From assembly GCF_000189255.1 (NCBI RefSeq), contig NZ_AEVS01000045.1, positions 1 to 64,000 on the forward strand: DNA of 64,000 nucleotides, given 5' to 3'. Each line of letters starts with the position of its first letter. Within the stretch, counting starts at the first letter, position 1. This document shows, in pieces, positions 57,481 to 64,000 of the stretch. The translations under genes were made by a program, and so were the position numbers. Source of the DNA: Vibrio brasiliensis LMG 20546. Its GTDB lineage: Bacteria > Pseudomonadota > Gammaproteobacteria > Enterobacterales > Vibrionaceae. The notes under the pieces are model-generated. The model worked only from the letters and a program-made list of their open reading frames with translations. It ran no database searches and was not told where the DNA came from.

Positions 57481-59043
57481 GTGAACAAGGCCATTGAAAT
57501 CAAAAAGCTAGGCGCTATCGAATTACTTCGAACCACCGCACCTTATGCCGAAGATCCGACTCAGTTGTTTCACACCTTATGTGAACATAAAAGTGACAGC
57601 CTGTTACTAGAATCTGCAGAGATCGATTCTAAGCAAGATCTGCAAAGTCTGCTCATTGTGGACTCTGCGGTGCGTATTGTCTGTTTTGGCCATACAGTGA
57701 CGATGACCGCGCTCACTAACAATGGTAAAAACCTGCTTTCTCACCTTACTCACAATATTAATGTCAATATTGAGCATACATTTGACGGCAGCCAGTTGGT
57801 ACTAGAGTACGCAACGCCTTGCGATACATTAGACGAAGATTCCCGTCTACGCGAAGCGTCGTCATTCGACGCATTGCGCCTGATTCAACATAGCTTTGAT
57901 ATCGAGGCGCTACATAAGCACGCTGTCTTTATTGGCGGTCTGTTTGCGTATGATTTGGTGGCTAACTTTGAACCTCTGGGTGACGCGCAAGCGACCAGCC
58001 AATGCCCTGATTATGTCTTCTACGTCGCTGAGACGCTTCTGGTCGTCGATCACCAGAAACAATCCTGCGACCTTCAGGCGACACTGTTTGCTGACGACTC
58101 AAGTCGTGAAAGACTAGAGCAACGCATTGAATCTATTCGTCAACAGTGTGCCGACCTTAAACCTTTACCAAAGGCAGTGCCAGTCGCTGATACTACAGCC
58201 CAGCCAAGTATTGCAGATCAAGACTTCTGTCAGATTGTCCGTGATCTGAAAGAGTATGTGGTGAAAGGAGACGTGTTCCAGGTGGTACCTTCCCGTCGCT
58301 TCACTCTCCCTTGCCCATCACCGCTTGCAGCGTACAAAGCCCTTAAGCAGAGCAACCCAAGCCCTTACATGTTCTATATGCAGGATGAACTGTTCACTCT
58401 GTTTGGCGCCTCTCCTGAAAGCGCTCTTAAGTACGAAACCAGCACCAATCAAGTAGAGATCTACCCTATTGCCGGCACGCGCCGTCGTGGTAAACGTCCA
58501 AACGGTGAGATTGATTTTGATCTCGACAGCCGTATCGAACTTGAACTTCGTACCGATAAGAAAGAGAACGCAGAACACATGATGCTGGTTGATTTAGCAC
58601 GTAACGATGTCGCGCGTATCTCACAACCGGGCTCTCGCCATGTGGCCGATCTGCTGAAAGTAGACCGCTACAGCCATGTCATGCACTTAGTTTCTCGAGT
58701 GGTTGGTCAGCTAAGAGAAGACCTTGATGCCCTGCACGCTTATCAGGCGTGTATGAATATGGGCACACTGACCGGGGCTCCAAAAATCCGTGCTATGCAG
58801 TTGATTCGCGATGTCGAACAGGCTCGTCGCGGCAGTTACGGCGGCGCGGTTGGTTATCTGACAGGTGAAGGGACGCTGGATACCTGTATTGTTATCCGTT
58901 CTGCGTATGTCGAAAATGGCATCGCTCAGGTTCAGGCCGGTGCCGGTGTGGTATTTGATTCAGATCCACAAGCTGAGGCTGACGAAACTCGCGGTAAAGC
59001 ACAAGCAGTAATCTCTGCTATTCAGGCAGCACATAAGGAGTAG
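57481..59043 (+). CDS. trpE: Anthranilate synthase component I
   Basis: A 520-aa enzyme that, with TrpG, converts chorismate to anthranilate. The tryptophan feedback motif LLESA is intact at 42-46. The catalytic half has GDVFQVVPSRRF, IAGTRRRGK, DLARNDVARISQPGSRHV and GTLTGAPKIRAMQLI. The start codon is GTG with a strong AAGGAGG six nt before it. First structural gene of the trp operon; trpG starts 7 nt after its stop. Confidence 0.97.
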   Translation: MNKAIEIKKLGAIELLRTTAPYAEDPTQLFHTLCEHKSDSLLLESAEIDSKQDLQSLLIVDSAVRIVCFGHTVTMTALTNNGKNLLSHLTHNINVNIEHTFDGSQLVLEYATPCDTLDEDSRLREASSFDALRLIQHSFDIEALHKHAVFIGGLFAYDLVANFEPLGDAQATSQCPDYVFYVAETLLVVDHQKQSCDLQATLFADDSSRERLEQRIESIRQQCADLKPLPKAVPVADTTAQPSIADQDFCQIVRDLKEYVVKGDVFQVVPSRRFTLPCPSPLAAYKALKQSNPSPYMFYMQDELFTLFGASPESALKYETSTNQVEIYPIAGTRRRGKRPNGEIDFDLDSRIELELRTDKKENAEHMMLVDLARNDVARISQPGSRHVADLLKVDRYSHVMHLVSRVVGQLREDLDALHAYQACMNMGTLTGAPKIRAMQLIRDVEQARRGSYGGAVGYLTGEGTLDTCIVIRSAYVENGIAQVQAGAGVVFDSDPQAEADETRGKAQAVISAIQAAHKE

Positions 59044-59050
59044 CAACGAG

Positions 59051-59641
59051 ATGGCGAATATTATTTTTATCGATAACTTTGACTCTTTTACCTATAACCT
59101 GGTTGATCAGTTCCGTTCACTGGGTCACCAGGTGACGGTGTATCGTAATAACATCGCAGCGCAAGCTATCGAATCAGCAGTAACAGAACTGGATAATCCG
59201 GTTGTACTGCTCTCTCCGGGACCAGGTGCCCCTTCCGAAGCAGGCTCGATGCCAGAAATCATTCAACGCCTTAAAGGCAAGGTACCTATGATTGGCATCT
59301 GTCTTGGTCATCAGGCGATAGTTGAAGCATACGGCGGTACCGTAGCGGGTGCTGGTGAAATCATCCACGGTAAAGTGTCGATGATGGAACACGATAACCA
59401 CCCGACCTATCAGGAATTACCATCACCACTTGCCATCGCTCGCTACCACTCATTGGTTGCGACTGAAGTGCCTGATGCTCTGACCATTACCGCAGAGGTT
59501 GATGGTTTGGTCATGTCTGTAGTACAAGAGCAAGACAAGGTATGTGGATTCCAATTCCACCCAGAATCGATTATGACGACTTATGGTGCAACGCTGCTGG
59601 CGAATGCAATCGAGTGGGCTTTAGAGAATAACGGCAAGTAA
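59051..59641 (+). CDS. trpG: Anthranilate synthase component II (glutamine amidotransferase)
   Basis: A 196-aa class I amidotransferase that supplies ammonia from glutamine to TrpE. Catalytic triad visible: Cys in GICLGHQAI, and His-Glu in FQFHPESIMT. Here TrpG is a separate protein, not fused to TrpD as in E. coli. It may also serve PabB, since no separate pabA is in the window; this is inference. Confidence 0.96.
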   Translation: MANIIFIDNFDSFTYNLVDQFRSLGHQVTVYRNNIAAQAIESAVTELDNPVVLLSPGPGAPSEAGSMPEIIQRLKGKVPMIGICLGHQAIVEAYGGTVAGAGEIIHGKVSMMEHDNHPTYQELPSPLAIARYHSLVATEVPDALTITAEVDGLVMSVVQEQDKVCGFQFHPESIMTTYGATLLANAIEWALENNGK

Positions 59642-59652
59642 GGAACAGAATC

Positions 59653-60651
59653 ATGGAACAGATTATTAATAAGCTCTACGAGCAGCAGTCGCTCACTCAA
59701 CAAGAGAGCCAACAACTATTTGACGTTATCATTCGCGGCGAGTTAGACCCGATCCTGATGGCGTCTGCTTTAACTGCACTGAAAATCAAAGGCGAAACGC
59801 CAGATGAAATCGCTGGCGCAGCTAAAGCACTACTGGCAAACGCTAACCCGTTCCCGCGTCCTGACTACGATTTTGCCGATATCGTTGGCACTGGAGGTGA
59901 TGGTCACGACACCATCAACATCTCCACTACGGCGGCTTTCGTAGCGGCAGCTTGCGGTTTAAAGGTGGCGAAACACGGTAACCGTAGCGTTTCAAGTAAA
60001 TCTGGTAGCTCAGACCTGCTTGACTCTTTCGGTATCAATCTGGCAATGAGTGCTGAAGACACGCGCACCGCCATCGATAAGCTAGGTGTTGCCTTCCTGT
60101 TTGCGCCTCAATACCACCTTGGTGTTCGTCACGCGATGCCAGTACGTCAGACAATGAAAACGCGCACTATCTTCAATATTCTTGGCCCACTGATTAACCC
60201 GGCACGTCCAAACATCGAACTGATGGGTGTGTATAGTGAAGAATTAGTCGACCCAATCGCTGAAACTATGCTGCAAATGGGTATGAAACGCGCAGCGGTT
60301 GTTCACGGCAGCGGACTTGATGAAGTGGCGATTCATGGCAAAACAACTGTCGCAGAAATTAAAGATGGTCGGATCCACAAATACTCGCTGACTCCGGCAG
60401 ACTTTGGCCTTGATGAGCACCCTCTTGAAGCGATTAAAGGTGGAGACCCGGAAGAGAACCGCGCCATCATAACCAATATCCTGACAGGTAAAGGGACTGA
60501 CGCTCAACTTGGCGCAGTCGCCGTCAACGTGGCACTTCTGATGCGCCTATTCGGCCATGAAGATCTTAAAGCCAATACACAACAAGCCATTGAAGCAATG
60601 AACTCAGGCAAGGCATACCAGCTGGTTCAGCAGCTGGCTGACCACGCATAA
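59653..60651 (+). CDS. trpD: Anthranilate phosphoribosyltransferase
   Basis: A 332-aa enzyme joining anthranilate to PRPP. Signature GTGGDGHDTINISTTAAFVAAACG, KHGNRSVSSKSGSSDLL, then RTIFNILGPLINPARP and EVAIHGKTTVAEI. Standard length for a stand-alone TrpD. It starts 11 nt after trpG with AAGGAA upstream. Confidence 0.96.
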   Translation: MEQIINKLYEQQSLTQQESQQLFDVIIRGELDPILMASALTALKIKGETPDEIAGAAKALLANANPFPRPDYDFADIVGTGGDGHDTINISTTAAFVAAACGLKVAKHGNRSVSSKSGSSDLLDSFGINLAMSAEDTRTAIDKLGVAFLFAPQYHLGVRHAMPVRQTMKTRTIFNILGPLINPARPNIELMGVYSEELVDPIAETMLQMGMKRAAVVHGSGLDEVAIHGKTTVAEIKDGRIHKYSLTPADFGLDEHPLEAIKGGDPEENRAIITNILTGKGTDAQLGAVAVNVALLMRLFGHEDLKANTQQAIEAMNSGKAYQLVQQLADHA

Positions 60652-60664
60652 CAAGGTAAGCAAA

Positions 60665-62092
60665 ATGACTCAGGTGAAAGAGAAATTATCCGAGCACGTT
60701 TCAGTCAAAGAGGCTGAAATGGCAGAAGTATTGGCCAAAATTGTTCGAGACAAGTACCAATGGGTCGCGGAGCGTAAACAGTCTCAGCCATTGGAGACAT
60801 TCAGAGATACGCTTGTTGCTTCAGATCGTAGCTTTTATCAGGCATTGAATCAGCAGCAAACGGTCTTCATCACTGAATGTAAAAAGGCTTCACCATCTAA
60901 AGGTCTTATTCGTGATGATTTCGACCTTGATTACATTGCCAGCGTATACAACGACCATGCGAACGCGATCTCTGTTCTGACCGATGAGAAGTATTTTCAA
61001 GGCAGCTTCGAGTTTTTGCCACAGGTAAGAAAACAGGCTAAACAACCAATCCTATGCAAAGACTTTATGGTCGACAGCTATCAGGTTTATCTGGCTCGTC
61101 ACTACAGTGCTGACGCTATTCTGCTTATGCTGTCGGTGCTAGATGACCAAGAGTATGCACAATTAGCAGAAGTCGCCCACTCGCTTGATATGGGTGTATT
61201 AACAGAAGTCAGTAACGAAGATGAGTTGCATCGCGCGGTGAAACTTGGCGCGAAAGTGATCGGTATTAACAACCGTAACCTGCGCGACCTTTCTACCGAT
61301 TTAAATCGCACTAAGGAGCTGGCTCCGACCATTCGTCAGTTAGCTCCTGAAGCGACCATTATTTCTGAGTCAGGTATCTACACTCACCAGCAGGTGCGCG
61401 ATCTTGCACAGTTTGCTGATGGATTCCTGATTGGCAGTTCTTTGATGGCAGAAGAGAACCTTGAACTCGCAGTACGTAAAGTCACGATGGGCGAAAACAA
61501 GGTTTGTGGCCTGACTCATCCGGATGATGCGGCAAAAGCGTATCAGGCAGGCGCAGTGTTTGGCGGGCTCATTTTTGTCGAGCAGTCTAAGCGTCATGTC
61601 GATATGGAAGCGGCTCGTCTGACAATGAGCGGTGCTCCTCTTAACTATGTTGGTGTATTCCAAAACCACGATGCTAAGCAGATCATCGATACGGTAAGTG
61701 AGCTCGGCCTTTCAGCTGTTCAGTTACACGGTGCCGAAGATCAGCAGTTCGTTAACCAACTCAAAGCTCAACTTCCCGCTCAGGTTGAAATCTGGAAGGC
61801 CTACGGTGTTAGCCAGTCAGTGCCTGAACTGATTAATGACAACGTTGACCGTCATTTACTGGATACCAAAGTAGGGTCACAGGTTGGTGGTACAGGATTA
61901 GTGTTCGACTGGTCTCTGATAGGTGACCCATCCAAAGTGATGCTCGCCGGAGGAATTACTCCTTTCAACGCCCAAAAAGCCGCTGAACAAGGCTGCCTCG
62001 GCCTGGACCTAAACTCAGGCGTTGAACACTCTCCGGGTAAAAAAGATGGCGAGAAGCTGGAACAAGCCTTCTGCGCGATAAGAAACTACTAA
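60665..62092 (+). CDS. trpCF: Bifunctional indole-3-glycerol-phosphate synthase / phosphoribosylanthranilate isomerase
   Basis: A 475-aa fusion. The first half is IGPS (about 20-275) with FITECKKASPSKGLI (catalytic Lys), PILCKDFMVD, VIGINNRNLRDLSTDL and ISESGIYTHQQV. The second half is PRAI (from about 278) with NKVCGLTHPDDAAKAYQAGA, VGVFQNH, VQLHGAEDQQF and MLAGGITPFNAQKA. Same fusion as in E. coli. Followed by a hairpin (62102-62120) before trpB. Confidence 0.95.
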   Translation: MTQVKEKLSEHVSVKEAEMAEVLAKIVRDKYQWVAERKQSQPLETFRDTLVASDRSFYQALNQQQTVFITECKKASPSKGLIRDDFDLDYIASVYNDHANAISVLTDEKYFQGSFEFLPQVRKQAKQPILCKDFMVDSYQVYLARHYSADAILLMLSVLDDQEYAQLAEVAHSLDMGVLTEVSNEDELHRAVKLGAKVIGINNRNLRDLSTDLNRTKELAPTIRQLAPEATIISESGIYTHQQVRDLAQFADGFLIGSSLMAEENLELAVRKVTMGENKVCGLTHPDDAAKAYQAGAVFGGLIFVEQSKRHVDMEAARLTMSGAPLNYVGVFQNHDAKQIIDTVSELGLSAVQLHGAEDQQFVNQLKAQLPAQVEIWKAYGVSQSVPELINDNVDRHLLDTKVGSQVGGTGLVFDWSLIGDPSKVMLAGGITPFNAQKAAEQGCLGLDLNSGVEHSPGKKDGEKLEQAFCAIRNY

Positions 62093-62101
62093 TTTATTAG
62101 C

Positions 62102-62120
62102 AGCGTGAGACGCTCACGCT
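62102..62120 (+). repeat. Hairpin in the trpCF-trpB gap
   Basis: AGCGTGAG (62102-62109) and CTCACGCT (62113-62120) form a perfect 8-bp stem with loop ACG, 10 nt after the trpCF stop and 24 nt before the trpB ATG. No T-tract follows (GGACAAATTT), so it is more likely to affect mRNA processing or trpB translation than termination. Confidence 0.55.
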
Positions 62121-62143
62121 GGACAAATTTAAGGAATTACACC

Positions 62144-63334
62144 ATGGCAAAACTAGATGCCTACTTTGGCGAATATGGTGGTCAGTATGTACCACAGATC
62201 CTTGTCCCGGCTCTTGAGCAGCTAGAACAAGCTTTCATTGATGCTCAGCAAGATCCTGAGTTCCATAGCGAGTTTATGTCTTTGCTGCAAGAGTATGCGG
62301 GTCGCCCTACGGCGCTCACTCTGACTCGCAACCTGACTAAAGGTACCAAGACCAAACTTTACCTTAAGCGCGAAGACCTGCTGCACGGTGGTGCACACAA
62401 GACTAACCAGGTACTGGGTCAGGCGTTACTTGCTAAGCGTATGGGTAAGCATGAAATCATCGCTGAGACGGGCGCTGGTCAGCACGGTGTTGCGACAGCC
62501 TTAGCTTGTGCGTTACTAGGGTTGAAATGTCGCGTTTATATGGGTGCTAAAGACGTTGAGCGTCAAAGCCCGAACGTATTCCGTATGAAGCTTATGGGTG
62601 CTGAAGTCATTCCGGTACACTCTGGTTCAGCAACGCTGAAAGATGCTTGTAATGAAGCCTTGCGTGACTGGTCTGCAAGTTATGAAGAGGCGCACTACCT
62701 ACTAGGTACCGCTGCGGGCCCTCACCCATTCCCAACCATTGTTCGTGATTTCCAGCGCATGATTGGTGAAGAGACTAAGAATCAGATTCTTGCTCGTGAA
62801 GGTCGTCTGCCTGACGCCGTGATCGCTTGTGTCGGTGGTGGTTCTAATGCCATTGGTATGTTCGCTGACTTTATTGGAGAAGAGAGTGTTCGCCTGATTG
62901 GTGTAGAGCCAGCAGGTAAAGGTATTGATACTGACCAGCATGGTGCGCCGCTTAAACACGGTAAAACAGGTATCTTCTTTGGTATGAAAGCTCCATTGAT
63001 GCAGGACGAAAATGGTCAGGTAGAAGAGTCTTACTCTGTCTCTGCAGGTCTGGACTTCCCATCAGTCGGCCCTCAACACGCTCACCTGAACGCTATTGGT
63101 CGCGCGGAATATGACAACGTGACAGATGATGAAGCATTGGAAGCGTTCCAGGAACTCGCCCGTAACGAAGGTATTATTCCGGCACTAGAGTCTTCTCACG
63201 CACTCGCACACGCTCTGCGTATGGCGCGTGAAAATCCTGAGAAAGAACAACTATTAGTAGTAAACCTGTCAGGTCGTGGTGATAAAGATATCTTCACCGT
63301 CCATGACATTCTGCAACAAAAAGGAGCGATCTAA
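62144..63334 (+). CDS. trpB: Tryptophan synthase beta chain
   Basis: A 396-aa PLP enzyme that joins indole and serine. PLP lysine motif [16 protein letters not shown], then [33 protein letters not shown] and [12 protein letters not shown]. The start is at [16 protein letters not shown] (62144), preceded by AAGGA; an earlier in-frame start is not conserved. Its stop shares one base with the trpA start. Confidence 0.97.
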   Translation: MAKLDAYFGEYGGQYVPQILVPALEQLEQAFIDAQQDPEFHSEFMSLLQEYAGRPTALTLTRNLTKGTKTKLYLKREDLLHGGAHKTNQVLGQALLAKRMGKHEIIAETGAGQHGVATALACALLGLKCRVYMGAKDVERQSPNVFRMKLMGAEVIPVHSGSATLKDACNEALRDWSASYEEAHYLLGTAAGPHPFPTIVRDFQRMIGEETKNQILAREGRLPDAVIACVGGGSNAIGMFADFIGEESVRLIGVEPAGKGIDTDQHGAPLKHGKTGIFFGMKAPLMQDENGQVEESYSVSAGLDFPSVGPQHAHLNAIGRAEYDNVTDDEALEAFQELARNEGIIPALESSHALAHALRMARENPEKEQLLVVNLSGRGDKDIFTVHDILQQKGAI

Positions 63335-64000
63335 TGAACCGTTATGAAAATCTATTCGCGCGCCTCAACGATGATAACCAAGGCGCATTCGTTCCGTTCG
63401 TAACGGTTTGCGATCCAAACCCTGAGCAATCTTTTAAGATCATGGAAACACTGGTTGAAGCGGGTGCCGATGCCCTTGAACTCGGTATTCCATTTTCAGA
63501 CCCTTTAGCTGACGGTCCGACAATTCAGGGGGCTAACATTCGAGCTCTTGATTCTGGTGCGACGCCAGATATCTGTTTCGATCTGATTGCCAGAATCCGT
63601 GCTAAATACCCACAACTTCCTATTGGTCTGCTGATGTACGCGAACCTGGTTTACTCACGTGGTGTAGAAAACTTCTACCAGCGTTGTGCTGATGCGGGTA
63701 TCGATTCAGTACTGATTGCTGATGTACCTACCAATGAGAGTGGTGAGTTTGTTGCGGCGGCAGAGAAGTTTGGTATCCACCCTATCTTCATTGCACCACC
63801 AACAGCTAGTGATGAGACTCTACAGCAAGTTTCGCAACTTGGTGGTGGTTATACTTACCTGCTTTCGCGTGCTGGCGTAACTGGTGCGGAAACTAAAGCC
63901 AATATGCCAGTAGGAGATATGCTAGAGAAACTAAACCAATTCGACGCTCCACCAGCGCTGTTAGGTTTTGGTATCTCTGATCCAACTCAGGTGAAACAGG
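63334..64000 (+). CDS. trpA: Tryptophan synthase alpha chain, 3' end cut by window
   Basis: The first 222 codons of trpA, ATG at 63334 overlapping the trpB stop by one base, with AAGGAG upstream. The product shows [36 protein letters not shown] (catalytic Glu and Asp), [14 protein letters not shown] and [11 protein letters not shown]. About 45 residues are missing to the usual length. It cleaves indole-3-glycerol phosphate and passes indole to TrpB. Confidence 0.97.
   Translation, partial: MNRYENLFARLNDDNQGAFVPFVTVCDPNPEQSFKIMETLVEAGADALELGIPFSDPLADGPTIQGANIRALDSGATPDICFDLIARIRAKYPQLPIGLLMYANLVYSRGVENFYQRCADAGIDSVLIADVPTNESGEFVAAAEKFGIHPIFIAPPTASDETLQQVSQLGGGYTYLLSRAGVTGAETKANMPVGDMLEKLNQFDAPPALLGFGISDPTQVKQ

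Overview
This window looks like a stretch of the large chromosome of a marine Vibrio. The evidence is the gene content and order: irpA next to ribA; ycjX-ycjF-tyrR; an H-NOX gene coupled to a hybrid histidine kinase; a class V aminotransferase of the VC1184 type beside a 2OG-Fe dioxygenase; trxB-cydDC; rluB-yciO-rnm divergent from a trp operon with its own leader peptide. Protein sequences read as Vibrionaceae throughout. I see no rRNA, tRNA, CRISPR array, insertion sequence, integrase or phage gene. It is mostly core genome with a few variable islands. The species is not determined.

Layout. (1) 1-6.4 kb, mostly minus strand: start of a probable L,D-transpeptidase, then a Fur-like iron cluster (irpA imelysin, di-heme oxidoreductase, second imelysin lipoprotein, DUF1513 lipoprotein), ribA and a 55-aa unknown. 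(2) 6.5-15.3 kb, minus: a diguanylate cyclase, the tyrR-acetyltransferase-HD-DUF2947 operon, ycjXF, a small membrane protein and class I fumarase. (3) 15.4-19.8 kb: pabB, the H-NOX/hybrid kinase nitric-oxide module and a frameshifted Nudix CoA pyrophosphatase. (4) 20-28 kb: sdaC-sdaA serine uptake and deamination, an unusual DNA-binding/EAL membrane protein, a secreted endonuclease I with a frameshifted signal peptide, and an aromatic amino-acid permease preceded by a possible leader peptide. (5) 28-39.5 kb: a repeat protein, a chemoreceptor with a c-type heme motif, asnS, two paralogous small proteins around a frameshifted MocR regulator, an HD-GYP protein, aspC and an outer-membrane barrel. 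(6) 39.6-49.4 kb: hrpB, maeA, DUF3392, a SanA-like gene, a second GGDEF protein, DUF2797, and the aminotransferase/dioxygenase pair. (7) 49.8-64 kb: trxB-cydDC, rluB, yciO, rnm, then trpL-trpE-G-D-CF-B-A, with trpA cut by the window edge.

How the genes work together. Aromatic metabolism recurs: TyrR, aromatic permease, AspC-type transaminase, PabB and the full trp operon, whose operator, leader peptide and attenuator can all be read. Cyclic-di-GMP enzymes are dense: two GGDEF proteins, one EAL and one HD-GYP. Redox and gas sensing appears in H-NOX, the heme chemoreceptor, trxB and cydDC.

Most notable: a ToxR-type winged helix fused through two membrane segments and a periplasmic domain to an intact EAL domain; a heme c-type chemoreceptor; an NO-sensing H-NOX/hybrid-kinase pair; a 53-codon ORF ending in an aromatic-rich tail before an aromatic permease gene; a protein with five exact 15-residue repeats; and three genes each broken by what looks like one extra base, which may be sequencing error.
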